Shown here: in pieces, positions 44,394-54,183 of the stretch
Layout: the number at the start of each line of letters is the position of its first letter
Position numbering within the stretch: position 1 is the stretch's first letter
From: an uncultured Verrucomicrobiota bacterium
Lineage (GTDB): Bacteria; Verrucomicrobiota; Kiritimatiellia; SS1-B-03-39; UBA6053
Length of the DNA: 64,000 nt
Direction of reading: 5' to 3'
Assembly: GCA_937127435.1 (NCBI GenBank)
Contig: CAKZLZ010000009.1
Span: 1-64,000 of the forward strand
Position numbers and translations under genes: made by a program
The notes under the pieces: generated by a model
What the model was told of the DNA's origin: nothing
The model's input: only the letters and a program-made list of their open reading frames with translations
Databases searched by the model: none

Positions 44394-45041
44394 ATGACTT
44401 CACATTCCCTTTCCTGTTACCGGGTTGATTCTTTACAAAATGTCGAAGGCTCTGGCTGCGGGATTGAAGGGGAATGCTTGCAGTTTCAACAGGCTTGGAA
44501 AACGGGGCTCGAATCCGATTTTATGCCGGGTGAGGTGCGGATGGGCTGGGCACCTGAAGGATTTGTAATTGAGGCAGTGTTGTCAGATCGGGAGATCTTT
44601 AATCCGGTGACGGTGTTTAATGAACCTGCTTTTTTGAAAGGCGATGTGTTTGAGATGTTTTTCAAACCGGCGGGGCTGGACCCGTATTATGAGTTTCATG
44701 TAAACCCGAACAACCAGCTGTTTCAATATCGTTTGCCGTCCAGGGAGGTGTTTTATCAGCAACGGGAGCTGGGGATCTGTTCGGAATGGCTCATAAAGGA
44801 ACCGGTAGTGGAAAGTGAGGTGAAAATTGACCGGGAAAAGGGGGAATGGCGGGTCAGTGTCCATATTCAGGTCGAAAAGTTGGGTTTGGCTCCTTTAAAG
44901 GCATCTGACGTCTGGGAATTTTCCTTTTGTCGCTATGATTACACTCAAAATAGCAAAACTCCGGTCTTATCATCCACTTCGCCACTTAAAATTGAAGATT
45001 TCCATGATCAGTCCTGCTGGATGCGTGCAAGGTTGTTGTGA
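44394..45041 (+). CDS. CBM9-like carbohydrate-binding protein
   Basis: This 215-residue protein has the layout of family 9 carbohydrate-binding modules: VRMGWAPEGFVIEAVLSD at one edge, then GDVFEMFFKPAG, YYEFHVNPNN, WRVSVHIQVEKLGL and WEFSFCRYDY. There is no signal peptide and no attached enzyme, which is unusual but common for stand-alone copies in verrucomicrobia and planctomycetes. The aromatic residues that stack on sugar rings appear retained. It lies 67 bases after the GDSL hydrolase on the same strand and may be co-expressed. The ligand is unknown. Confidence 0.75.
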   Translation: MTSHSLSCYRVDSLQNVEGSGCGIEGECLQFQQAWKTGLESDFMPGEVRMGWAPEGFVIEAVLSDREIFNPVTVFNEPAFLKGDVFEMFFKPAGLDPYYEFHVNPNNQLFQYRLPSREVFYQQRELGICSEWLIKEPVVESEVKIDREKGEWRVSVHIQVEKLGLAPLKASDVWEFSFCRYDYTQNSKTPVLSSTSPLKIEDFHDQSCWMRARLL

Positions 45042-45114
45042 AAATATGGTATTATATTGTGAATAAATTAACGTAATCGATTGTTGGTTAAATTAATCAA
45101 ATTTTCTGTTTGCC

Positions 45115-45158
45115 AATGAGGCGGTTATGGCGTATGAGGGCCTCCTCATTAATTTTTT
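45115..45158 (+). terminator. hairpin with T-run before ilvB
   Basis: AATGAGG (45115-45121) pairs with CCTCATT (45144-45150), with two further GC pairs inside; AA and six T residues follow. It either ends the CBM9-like transcript or acts as an attenuator 24 bases before the ilvB start. No convincing leader peptide rich in Ile, Leu or Val was found. Confidence 0.6.
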
Positions 45159-45181
45159 GACTATAAACGGAGAACACAACC

Positions 45182-46909
45182 ATGAGTGCAGAACCTAGAG
45201 ACGGTGCGCAAACCTTGCTGAAATGCCTGGAGGCGGGCGGGATTGAAATAATGTTTGGATATTCGGGAGGCGCGGCCTTGCCGATTTTTGATGCCTTGGA
45301 AACTGCGGGCACCAAAATTAAATTTGTGTTGGCCCGCCACGAGCAGGGTGCCACGCATATGGCGGATGGTTATGCCCGTGCGACCGGCAAGCCGGCTGCG
45401 GTTTTGGTTACCTCCGGACCCGGTGCCGGCAATACCATTACCGGCATTATGACTGCACATATGGATTCCGTTCCGATGGTCATCATTTCCGGTCAACAGG
45501 TGACCTGGATGTTGGGCAAAGACGCTTTCCAGGAAGCGGATATTTTCGGCATCACCATGCCGGTTGTGAAACACAGTTATTTGGTGAAAGATTCGGCGGA
45601 CATTCCCCGGGTCACCAAAGAAGCGATTTATCTGGCGACCTCCGGCCGTCCGGGACCGGTTCTGATCGATATGCCGAAAGATATTAGCCAGGGACCTTGC
45701 ACCGCTCCTTTGGATGCGGAGATTGATCTGCCGGGTTACAATCCGGAATCCGCTTATGAAATTGACCCCAAAGATATCGAAACGGTTGCGGCGGCGATTG
45801 CCAAAGCCGAACGTCCGTTGATTTTGGCCGGACACGGGGCGATGCTCGCCCACGCCGGGCCCGAATTGAAAGAACTGGCTGAAACGGCCCGTATTCCTGT
45901 TTGTAACACCTTGTTAGGTAAAGGGATTTTCGACGAAACCCACGAACTTGCTTTGGGCATGTTGGGAATGCACGGAACGGCCTATGCGAACAAAGCGGTT
46001 TGTGAAACGGATTTGCTGATTAATATCGGTTCCCGTTTTGATGACCGGATTATTGGTCAGCCCGACAAGTTCTGCAAAAACGCCACCATTATTCATGTGG
46101 ACATTGATCCCTCCGAGATGGGGAAAATGATTAAGCCCGACATCAAGATTGTGGGGGATGCCAAAGTGGTATTGGCGGAGTTGAACAAGAAAATCAAAGC
46201 GCTGCCCACCGAAAGTTGGTTGGCGACCTTGGAAGGATATAAAAAACGCTTTCCGCTGCATTATAGAATCCAGGGTGGATTAAAAATGCAACATGTGTTG
46301 GATGTATTGGACCGTCTGACCGAAAGCAATGCTGTGATTTGTACCGACGTGGGGCAGCACCAAATGTGGTCCGCCCAGTTTAACAAAACCAAAGCGCCCT
46401 GGAATTGGGTTTCCTCCGGCGGTGCCGGTACCATGGGCTTTGGATTTCCGGCCGCGATTGGCGCCCAAATGGGACGTCCGGATGATATCGTGGTGGCAGT
46501 CGTCGGGGACGGTGGTTTTCAAATGACCCTGTTCGAACTCGCTACGGCGGTTTTACAAAAACTCCCGGTCAAAATTCTGGTTTTGAACAATCATTTCCTG
46601 GGAATGGTTCGTCAGTGGCAGGAATTGTTCTTTGACAACCGCTTCTCCGGCGTGGACCTGGAAGGGAACCCTGACTTTGTGAAACTTGCGGAATCGTATG
46701 GTGCCAAAGGATTCCAAATCAAACGTCCGGCTGATATTGAGAAAGTATTGACCCGTGCATTGGAATACAATGACGGCCCCTGCCTGATTAACTGCGAAGT
46801 GGTGAAAGAAGACAATGTATTCCCCATGATTCCTGCCGGGGCCGCCCTGGAAGATATGATCATTGAGAAACCTCGTCATAAAATGGAGAAGCCTACCGGC
46901 TCTACTTGA
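45182..46909 (+). CDS. ilvB: acetolactate synthase large subunit
   Basis: This 575-residue ThDP-dependent enzyme performs the first common step of valine, leucine and isoleucine synthesis, joining pyruvate with pyruvate or 2-oxobutyrate. The catalytic Glu54 is in RHEQGATHMADGYAR. The FAD region and the ThDP motif GDGGFQM...LNNHFLGM near residue 440 are present. Length and motifs match catalytic subunits rather than catabolic AlsS, and a regulatory subunit gene follows, confirming the biosynthetic form. CGGAGAA precedes the ATG at good spacing. A terminator-like hairpin lies in the leader. Confidence 0.97.
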   Translation: MSAEPRDGAQTLLKCLEAGGIEIMFGYSGGAALPIFDALETAGTKIKFVLARHEQGATHMADGYARATGKPAAVLVTSGPGAGNTITGIMTAHMDSVPMVIISGQQVTWMLGKDAFQEADIFGITMPVVKHSYLVKDSADIPRVTKEAIYLATSGRPGPVLIDMPKDISQGPCTAPLDAEIDLPGYNPESAYEIDPKDIETVAAAIAKAERPLILAGHGAMLAHAGPELKELAETARIPVCNTLLGKGIFDETHELALGMLGMHGTAYANKAVCETDLLINIGSRFDDRIIGQPDKFCKNATIIHVDIDPSEMGKMIKPDIKIVGDAKVVLAELNKKIKALPTESWLATLEGYKKRFPLHYRIQGGLKMQHVLDVLDRLTESNAVICTDVGQHQMWSAQFNKTKAPWNWVSSGGAGTMGFGFPAAIGAQMGRPDDIVVAVVGDGGFQMTLFELATAVLQKLPVKILVLNNHFLGMVRQWQELFFDNRFSGVDLEGNPDFVKLAESYGAKGFQIKRPADIEKVLTRALEYNDGPCLINCEVVKEDNVFPMIPAGAALEDMIIEKPRHKMEKPTGST

Positions 46910-46981
46910 TGTGGAACGCTATGAGTAATGCCGGCAGATCGCCGGCGCTCCTTTCCTCTAACTTCTTTATAAAAACAAACT

Positions 46982-47530
46982 ATGAAAACTGAAATCGAAA
47001 CTACGGACCAACCGGCCACCATCGTCATTCCAACTCCCGAATATCCACTGCACACCTTAAGTGTATTGGTGAACAACAAGCCGGGTGTGCTTGCCCGTAT
47101 TTCCCAGGTGTTTTCCCGCCGGGGCTACAATATCGAATCGCTGGTGGTCAGTCCGGGCGCTCATGAAAGCTTTTCCCGTATGACCATTGGTGCCCGGGGG
47201 GAAGAATCCGGTTTGGATCAGATCAAGGCGCAGTGCAACAAGCTGATTGATGTACTCAGTTGCTACGATCACACGGACGAAGCTGTGGTCGCAAAAGAAT
47301 TGGCTTTGGTTAAAATTTCTGTGGGTGCCTCGGATCGGGGTGAAGCCCTGCAGATTGCCGAACACTTTGGTTGCAAAACTTTGGACCTCGCACCGGAAAG
47401 TTTGGTGTTTATGGTGACCGGCGACAGTGGCAAGCTGGACGCGATGGTCGGCATGATGCAGAAGTTCGGGATCATTGAATTGGTTCGGACCGGTAAAGTG
47501 GTCATGACCCGCGGCAACGGCCTTACCTGA
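46982..47530 (+). CDS. ilvN: acetolactate synthase small (regulatory) subunit
   Basis: This 182-residue protein has an N-terminal ACT domain (LSVLVNNKPGVLARISQVF, then RRGYNIESL) that binds the feedback inhibitor valine. A C-terminal IlvN/IlvH domain follows (GDSGKLDAMVGMM, ELVRTGKVVMTRG). It activates IlvB and makes it valine-sensitive. The first 24 residues are an extra hydrophilic extension. It lies 72 bases after ilvB and is almost certainly in the same operon; hisA follows after six bases. Confidence 0.96.
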   Translation: MKTEIETTDQPATIVIPTPEYPLHTLSVLVNNKPGVLARISQVFSRRGYNIESLVVSPGAHESFSRMTIGARGEESGLDQIKAQCNKLIDVLSCYDHTDEAVVAKELALVKISVGASDRGEALQIAEHFGCKTLDLAPESLVFMVTGDSGKLDAMVGMMQKFGIIELVRTGKVVMTRGNGLT

Positions 47531-47536
47531 TTTCCG

Positions 47537-48304
47537 ATGACCCGTTTTCGTCCATGTATTGATCTGCATCAAGGTCAGGTAAAACAAATTGTCGGGGGCA
47601 CGCTCTCGGACGGAGGCGCGGGTCCGGATACCAACTATGTCAGTGCACAGGGCGCGGATTATTATGCGGCCAAATACATGCGTGACGGATTGACCGGTGC
47701 GCATGTGATTCAGTTGGGACCGGGTAACCGTCCGGCGGCGATCTCCGCCCTGAATGCGTGGCCGGAAGGATTGCAGTTGGGTGGCGGGGTGACGGCGATG
47801 AATGCCGAATCCTGGATTGCGGCGGGGGCGGGAAAGGTGATTGTCACCTCCTGGCTGTTCGATGAACGCAACCGCTTTGACTTATCCAGACTAAAGGCCC
47901 TGTCAAAACTGGTGGGGCCCGAAAAGCTGGTGATAGATCTCAGTTGCCGAAGGGTGGACGGGGAATGGTGGGTGGCCACCAACCGTTGGCAAACGGTGAC
48001 CGATATGCGGATCATCCCCGAGACCTTAAAACTCTTCGCACCCTACTGCTCTGAATTTTTAATTCATGCCGCGGATGTGGAAGGGTTGCGCGGGGGAATG
48101 GATGAAGATCTGATTCGTTTCTTGGGAAAAGAATCTCCTTTGCCGGTGACTTATGCCGGTGGCGCAAAAGAATTTGAAGATCTGGCACGGGTGGACGCGC
48201 TGAGTGGAGGAAAGGTGGATCTTACCATTGGCTCCGCACTGGATTTGTTCGGCGGAGAAGTCTCCTACACGGATTGCGTGGCCTGGAATCAACGCCAAGA
48301 ATAG
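47537..48304 (+). CDS. hisA: ProFAR isomerase HisA, eukaryotic-type
   Basis: This 255-residue TIM-barrel enzyme of histidine synthesis isomerises ProFAR to PRFAR. It matches the fungal/plant HIS6 form rather than ordinary bacterial HisA: CIDLHQGQVKQIVGGTL start, GAHVIQLGPGN, LQLGGGVT, KVIVTSWLF, VIDLSCRR, NRWQTVTD, LIHAADVEGL, YAGGAKEFEDL and a GKVDLTIGSALDLFGG ending. The catalytic Asp of strand 1 (CIDLH) and that of strand 5 (VIDLSCR) are in place. No other his genes are adjacent; it sits directly behind ilvN, a mixed amino-acid operon. Transfer between a eukaryotic lineage and bacteria, or shared ancestry of this form, is possible. Confidence 0.93.
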   Translation: MTRFRPCIDLHQGQVKQIVGGTLSDGGAGPDTNYVSAQGADYYAAKYMRDGLTGAHVIQLGPGNRPAAISALNAWPEGLQLGGGVTAMNAESWIAAGAGKVIVTSWLFDERNRFDLSRLKALSKLVGPEKLVIDLSCRRVDGEWWVATNRWQTVTDMRIIPETLKLFAPYCSEFLIHAADVEGLRGGMDEDLIRFLGKESPLPVTYAGGAKEFEDLARVDALSGGKVDLTIGSALDLFGGEVSYTDCVAWNQRQE

Positions 48305-48315
48305 AAATCTTGTAG

Positions 48316-49122
48316 ATGACAAAGTTCTTATATTTGTCGGATACCCATTTTGGTAAAGAGCCGAACGGTTTTCAGCAGCAACAAAGCTATCCTGAAAGAC
48401 TGCCCGAAATTTTGGGGGCGTTAAAACATGAAGTGGATCGACGGGGCGACATTGATTTCATTTTGCATGGCGGGGATATGATTCATACGGCTTCGGATGC
48501 CGATATTCTCGCGATCTCGAAGATGTTTGACTGGGAGGTGCCGGTTTATCTTTGCTTGGGCAATCATGATCTTACAAGCCCGGAGGCTCTGGAGCGGTGG
48601 ATGGAATTGGCCCCTCAGTTTTTTAAAGACGGGTTGCCGGTATACAGTATTGAAACGCCGGACTTCATCCTGCATGTCGCCCCGAATCACTGGGGCGAAA
48701 AAGATTTCCACTGGGAAACGTGTCAGGATGCCCGCTTTTCTGAAGCGCAGATGGCTGCGCTTTCCCTGAAGTTAAATTCACGGCCGCAGCTGCCGCATTT
48801 TCTCTCCACCCACAGTCCCGTTTTTGGAATTCCGGTGGTGCAAAGTGGATTGAAAGAACCCATCCATGTACCGGTTGAATCTTTTACCCGGCAAATTTTA
48901 TCCTTGGCTGAAATGCATCCCAATTTATGTTGTGTGCTGGGGGCGCATACGCATTTGAATATGCGGGTGGAGCATCAGGGCGTTGAGTTTGTTACGGTCA
49001 GCTCCATTATTGAAGCGCCCTTTGAATATAAAATATTTGAAGTGACGGAAGGCAACATCCGCATGTCCACCTGTCGTTTGGGGTCCGGGTGTGGATTTGA
49101 TTATCGCTATAATGAGGAATGA
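48316..49122 (+). CDS. calcineurin-like metallophosphoesterase
   Basis: This 268-residue protein has all metallophosphoesterase motifs: SDTHFG (Asp and His), GGDMI, GNHD, a later His (STHSPVF) and GAHTH near residue 212. The pattern is closest to the cAMP phosphodiesterase CpdA/Icc-like group, which cleaves phosphodiesters, but the substrate cannot be fixed. There is no signal peptide. It begins 11 bases after hisA and so is likely the last gene of the ilvB-ilvN-hisA operon, without an obvious metabolic tie. Confidence 0.9.
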   Translation: MTKFLYLSDTHFGKEPNGFQQQQSYPERLPEILGALKHEVDRRGDIDFILHGGDMIHTASDADILAISKMFDWEVPVYLCLGNHDLTSPEALERWMELAPQFFKDGLPVYSIETPDFILHVAPNHWGEKDFHWETCQDARFSEAQMAALSLKLNSRPQLPHFLSTHSPVFGIPVVQSGLKEPIHVPVESFTRQILSLAEMHPNLCCVLGAHTHLNMRVEHQGVEFVTVSSIIEAPFEYKIFEVTEGNIRMSTCRLGSGCGFDYRYNEE

Positions 49123-49187
49123 TCTTTTGTGCAAGGTCGGGAAGAGGACCGGAGATTTGACAACAGGTTTTGAGTGGATCGCTGAAC

Positions 49188-52100
49188 TTATCTCGTCTGG
49201 GTTTCGATGACGTAAAACCGGACGGGTTCCTCGGTGGAGACTTCATCTTCCCAGCTCATAAAACCGGTAGGGTTGCCCCGTAAACCGGAAGTGACAGGTG
49301 TCCAGGTTCCCTGCGTGAGATCCGTACGGGTATATACCACAAAGTCTCTGGTGGTTCCGATGATGGGGGTGGCCTGCCATTGTAAGACGTTGGGATTGGA
49401 TCCTGTTCTTTCCAGAGAGAGGATTCGAATGGATTCAAGGACTTCACCGGCAATATCCAGCTCATTTACCGCGAGGGTTCCCAGTGCTGTCATGTTGCTA
49501 AATGACGCCCGGATACCCGTTACCCCCGGGGAATTGGCGGTGGCCCATTGTTTGTTCATTGAAGCGATGGCCGGGGCGTCTGAGGTAAGGGTCGCCAGAT
49601 CTGTGACCGAGAGACTGCTATCATCTGCATAATGCGCAATGACCTCAAAAGCCTGGGTGCCCCCCTCCGGAAGGTTGGCGGTTGCAGGCTTGATTTGCAA
49701 GCTCTGAAGACCCACGGCAATCGAGGTGTCGAGGGTGGCATTCGCGGTCAGGGATCCATAAGTAGCGGTGAGGGTGGAGGAGCCGTTCTGTCCGGCAACC
49801 GCCACCGCATCCTGGATTTGTATGACTGAAGGATTTTGGCTGGTGAAGACGGTTTCAGGGGTCACATCAATCTCTTGTCCTCCTTCCAAAGTGGCGATTG
49901 CACTCAGGGCCAAAAATTCTCCGGCACGCGTAAAGGTGGTGCCATTCGGTACAATCCGCAAGGCGATGGGTTGAGGGGTACGTTCTGCAACATGGACGGT
50001 GATGTTTTTCGAAACGCCCCGCCATTCGATTTCCAACTGTATGGCACCATTGACTGTGGCCTGGATCGCTTCAACCTGATTTCCATTCATACGAATGATG
50101 GCCGTTCCATCCTCCATTTTGCCGGGGTTGAATGTGACGTCGGTAGAGACCACTTCTGTGGATTCATCCTCATACACTGCGGTAATCGTCAGCATTTGGG
50201 TGGCACCCGGATACGGGAGAACGAGAGTGCCAGGGGAAACCAGCAATTCCGTAGGCGTTTCCTGAAGGGTGGGAGGGAAGTCGCCTGAGTCATTCAAAAA
50301 GATCATGTTGCCGTTATTGCTGGTGATCAGTTCTGCTGTATCGTCACCGGCAAGATCCAGAGCCAACCCTAAATCTGTATAACTGGATCCGAGGCGGTTC
50401 CATGGAGGGTTTACCGCAAGGTCCCGGTAAACATGGGTGGTATCGCTCTCCCAGGTACTGCTGTAATTGCTGCTGTTCAGGGTGCCGGTTTTTCCGCCTG
50501 CATTCCGTATGATCGTGTCACTTCCATAAAGATCCAGCGTACCCCAACCGTCGATATTTGCCCAACCTAACATTTCGTGAGCTGGCTCATTAATATCCGA
50601 CTCGAATACGAAGAGGGTCGCTGAATCAGGGAGGGTTTCTAATGTACTTCGGTATGCAAAACAGGCCGATTGGGTAAATACAGTTACATCGCTTTTTCCG
50701 TTCTGATTAAAATCGGCCCAGGAGACATGCAGGGGTTTTCCATTTGCACTTTCTCCGGGGCTGAGGTCTTCCCAATTCGGGGTTGCGCCGGGCCCGGAAA
50801 CCGTTCCGTGGTAGAGATAAAGTTTTGATGAAGTGGCGTTAGCTCCGCCGTTCACATCTTCAGCGATCAGCAGGTCATCTTTACCGTCATCAGTCAGGTT
50901 TCCAAAAGACAATGCGGTAATGTTTTGTTGAGAGGATGTCCAGGATGGCGCGGTGTGTGTGCCGCTCCCAGCTGAGAGAAACAGGGCTGCTGTTTTGTTG
51001 GTTCCGTAGCCGGCAAGGGCCAGATCGGGTACAGTATCCCCGTTTGCATCCCCCCAGGATGCATTTTCAATGCTGTTCATATCCGAGGGGAGGATGATGC
51101 TGCCGCCCGGGGATGTTGAGAACCCGAAGCCGGAAGGAAGCGCGGGATAGATCTCGAGAACGGTACGGGATTCTAAAGTGCCTCCGCCGACGTCCACTTC
51201 TTTAATTTTGGAGATCATCAGATCGGCTTTTCCGTTTCCGGTGGCATCGGCCAAAGTGATGGGAAGGTGATCATAGACGGATTCATTTTCGGTAAAGGCC
51301 TCCCATTGTAAGGTGAAAACCCCCGTCGGGGAAACGCTGTAGATGGCCATGGAGCGATCTGTCCAAATTCCCGAAGTGTGGTTTCGGTACGTAAAGAGGT
51401 CTGTGCGCCCGTCGCCATTTATGTCGCCGGTAAGTAAATTTCCTGAAATTGAAAAATCAGGAGCGGCATCCCCGACAGTACGTTGGGCGGTCGGAATTGC
51501 GATTCTTTCCGCTTGGGACCAGTAGCCGATATTTCCAGAGGTATCGATGGCGCGCACAAAATAATTTGTGATACCGCCCCCGGCATGGGAATAGGTGAAT
51601 GAGGTTTGGGTTGCCGGCACGGTTTCAATTAAATATCGTGAAGTTACGGAAGAACCAATGCCTCGGCTGATTTCATAAATAGCCACATCATCGCTGTCGC
51701 TGGCTTGCCAGCTAACCGTAACATCAGTCGATCCGGCTGCCGGGGTATGCGCGGTCACGAAGCGGGGTGGAAGCGGGGGCATCACATCCCTCAGGGGGGA
51801 ACTCATGAGGAATATGCCGCTGGTAAGAGCGATATCTTTTACGCCGTCTTTATCAAAATCGACCCATTCCGCGGGACCAAAATAGTTTCCTTCACTGCTG
51901 ATCACTAATTTGGAACGCCACTGGGGGTAATCTGAAAAGCTTCCGCCATCATTCCGGTATAGGGTTTGCCCGATACCGAAAGAACCGCTTGCACTATATC
52001 CCAATACGATATCCGGGTCCCCGTCGCCATCGAAGTCTGCCACATCGATATCAAGAGGGTCCTCTCCATATGGAAGCGCGGTCCAAACCGGATTGTTTTC

Positions 52101-53954
52101 AAGGGTGCCAGCCACATTGCGGTGAAGAGAAATTCCCTTTCCCGGCCGGGTGCCTATCAAATCTGGATACACATCACCATTCACATCTGTTAATGCCAAG
52201 GGTGCCGTGATGCCGGATAGACGGAAGAGTTCGGTCATGCCGGTCAAATCCTCATTCAGATCGAGCATAATCACGAATTCCCCTCCGCCATATACGTAGT
52301 AGTAACCCACTGCGCATTCAAGTTGTCCGTCGTAATCCACATCTGCCCAGGAAATGGATCCCTTGTAAACATTATGGTTGATAAACCCCGATTCGGCATC
52401 GGGGGCTGCTGGCATTAAAAAGCGGATGGAAGGAGCGGATGAAAGAGTTCCATCGTTATTTAAGAAAACCAACAACTCGCCGTCGAATTTGGTAATGATG
52501 GCGGTGAGGTCGAGGTCTCCATCCCCATCCACATCCGCCAGTACCACTTCATTAATTGCGTAGGAGCTGTTGCTTTCCCAGACGGGGCTGCTGCCAAATC
52601 CACTGCCGGTATTGGCAAAAACCTGAATTTTTTTGGAGCCGGTGGAGCCGAATGCGGCATCGGGGAGACCGTCTCCGGTGAGATCTCCCACAGCAATGCT
52701 GTTGATTTCGACACCATCCCCCAGAGTCCAAACCGGATTCATGGCAAGTCCCTGGGCACTGTTCAAATAGAGGGCCTTGCCCCGGCTTGAGGAGCCGCTT
52801 GAAGAATTTACCAGCCAGCCGACGGCCAAACGGTCTTCATAACCGTCACCGTTTACATCCACAAATTTTGAGAGAGTGGTTCTCGAAAAAGGAGATAATC
52901 CGAGAAGTTGAGAACCGTTCCATTGAAACATATTTCGTAAATCCGAGATCATCGCCACACCGGTACTTCCGCGGTACGCCATGCTGCCGTTGTCAGAATT
53001 AATACTATAGCCTGAAGACACGGAGGCGGTTGTCCACGTACTTCCTGCGTATGACCAAAGGTCAAAATTTCCACCGCCGAACCCGGTGAAAAATTCGATC
53101 ATATTTAAGGAGGGGTTGTAGAGTAAATGGCCTGTCTGATTGGTGGCCGGCATGCTTGCAGGAGTCACCTCCGTCCAGGTGGTGCCATTGTATTCCCACA
53201 TTTCGGTCAACGTTCGCAGCGTGGTTCCGAATATAGAAGTGAAGTATTCTTTTCCTCTGAACAGCACGGTTACATTTCGGTTGGCATCATAAGCCATTTG
53301 ATGATCTCTCCGTGGAGTCGGAAATGTGATGGGAGTGATTTGGGTCCAATTGCTCCCGTTCCATTCCCAGGTGTCGTTTAAATGGGTTTGATCTTCCTGG
53401 GCTCCTCCGAAGAGCACAACTTTTTTCCGGGCACTGTCATAGACCATGGCATGGTAAGCACGGGCGGAAGGAGAGGTGGCCGGAAAGACCTGGGTCCAAT
53501 CCGTTCCATCATACAACCAGGTTTCCCCATTTTCAGGATAGCCGCCAAACAATACCACTTGCGCGCGTTCGGCGTCATAGGCCATGGCGAAGCCTTCTTG
53601 GACAGGGGGCGTATGTTCGGTTTCCACCGGAATCCAGGTTGAACCATCCCATTCGGATGTAATCGGGAATCCTTCCCGATATCCTGTACCGCCAAAACGA
53701 ACCGTTCGATCCCGTGCGGCATCGTAAACGAGCTTTCCTTCTCTTCGTAACACGAATTCAGGAAAGAGAATATCGAGTTCCCCATCTCCTTTGGTATTGG
53801 GAGACACTGCTTGCAAACCATTGAAACTGATGAAAAATGTGGCGAGGACCACAAGTATCTTTTGATGGCTTGCGGGTGTTCCGGATTTAACCGGAAACCT
53901 ACCTGATTTTGATAGGAGTCGTAATGATCTAATAGCTAATGTGAATAATTTCAT
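49188..53954 (-). CDS. giant secreted Kelch/FG-GAP/Ig-like surface protein
   Basis: This 1588-residue exported protein has a long signal peptide (hydrophobic core near residues 32-50). About five Kelch-like repeats (VLFGG...WEWNGSNWTQ) occupy residues 60-360. Many FG-GAP/VCBS beta-propeller repeats with the calcium-binding pattern DxDxDGxxD (for example DVDGDGDLDL, DFDGDGDPDI) run from about 370 to 750. A fibronectin type III domain lies near 760-850 and a second FG-GAP propeller spans 860-1240. Ig-like (BIG2-type) repeats follow to about 1500, with a final beta domain. There is no visible sorting signal or catalytic motif. A role in adhesion or as a surface-exposed structural protein is inferred from the domains. 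Confidence 0.85.
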   Translation of the reverse strand: MKLFTLAIRSLRLLSKSGRFPVKSGTPASHQKILVVLATFFISFNGLQAVSPNTKGDGELDILFPEFVLRREGKLVYDAARDRTVRFGGTGYREGFPITSEWDGSTWIPVETEHTPPVQEGFAMAYDAERAQVVLFGGYPENGETWLYDGTDWTQVFPATSPSARAYHAMVYDSARKKVVLFGGAQEDQTHLNDTWEWNGSNWTQITPITFPTPRRDHQMAYDANRNVTVLFRGKEYFTSIFGTTLRTLTEMWEYNGTTWTEVTPASMPATNQTGHLLYNPSLNMIEFFTGFGGGNFDLWSYAGSTWTTASVSSGYSINSDNGSMAYRGSTGVAMISDLRNMFQWNGSQLLGLSPFSRTTLSKFVDVNGDGYEDRLAVGWLVNSSSGSSSRGKALYLNSAQGLAMNPVWTLGDGVEINSIAVGDLTGDGLPDAAFGSTGSKKIQVFANTGSGFGSSPVWESNSSYAINEVVLADVDGDGDLDLTAIITKFDGELLVFLNNDGTLSSAPSIRFLMPAAPDAESGFINHNVYKGSISWADVDYDGQLECAVGYYYVYGGGEFVIMLDLNEDLTGMTELFRLSGITAPLALTDVNGDVYPDLIGTRPGKGISLHRNVAGTLENNPVWTALPYGEDPLDIDVADFDGDGDPDIVLGYSASGSFGIGQTLYRNDGGSFSDYPQWRSKLVISSEGNYFGPAEWVDFDKDGVKDIALTSGIFLMSSPLRDVMPPLPPRFVTAHTPAAGSTDVTVSWQASDSDDVAIYEISRGIGSSVTSRYLIETVPATQTSFTYSHAGGGITNYFVRAIDTSGNIGYWSQAERIAIPTAQRTVGDAAPDFSISGNLLTGDINGDGRTDLFTYRNHTSGIWTDRSMAIYSVSPTGVFTLQWEAFTENESVYDHLPITLADATGNGKADLMISKIKEVDVGGGTLESRTVLEIYPALPSGFGFSTSPGGSIILPSDMNSIENASWGDANGDTVPDLALAGYGTNKTAALFLSAGSGTHTAPSWTSSQQNITALSFGNLTDDGKDDLLIAEDVNGGANATSSKLYLYHGTVSGPGATPNWEDLSPGESANGKPLHVSWADFNQNGKSDVTVFTQSACFAYRSTLETLPDSATLFVFESDINEPAHEMLGWANIDGWGTLDLYGSDTIIRNAGGKTGTLNSSNYSSTWESDTTHVYRDLAVNPPWNRLGSSYTDLGLALDLAGDDTAELITSNNGNMIFLNDSGDFPPTLQETPTELLVSPGTLVLPYPGATQMLTITAVYEDESTEVVSTDVTFNPGKMEDGTAIIRMNGNQVEAIQATVNGAIQLEIEWRGVSKNITVHVAERTPQPIALRIVPNGTTFTRAGEFLALSAIATLEGGQEIDVTPETVFTSQNPSVIQIQDAVAVAGQNGSSTLTATYGSLTANATLDTSIAVGLQSLQIKPATANLPEGGTQAFEVIAHYADDSSLSVTDLATLTSDAPAIASMNKQWATANSPGVTGIRASFSNMTALGTLAVNELDIAGEVLESIRILSLERTGSNPNVLQWQATPIIGTTRDFVVYTRTDLTQGTWTPVTSGLRGNPTGFMSWEDEVSTEEPVRFYVIETQTR

Positions 53955-54183
53955 ACTTGTGATATAACGTTTGACTAAATGTGTTGTCAGTACCCAAAAT
54001 TTTGGAATAGGGGAGTGGATGTCAGATATTAAATGAATTTAAAGAGCTCTGTTGTGTGGAAGGAGGATTTTGATATTCTTCGAATTTGACTTCAGTTAGA
54101 TTTGAGTTGAATCCCCGTTAGGTTATGACATCTTTCTCCAATCACTTCCTCTTTTTTTTCGGTGTGCAGGGTGTTTGTGTGTT

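Noticed and set aside
45117..45161. 14-codon frame as an ilv leader peptide
   Set aside because: It contains few branched-chain codons and has no ribosome-binding site; it is the hairpin sequence itself.
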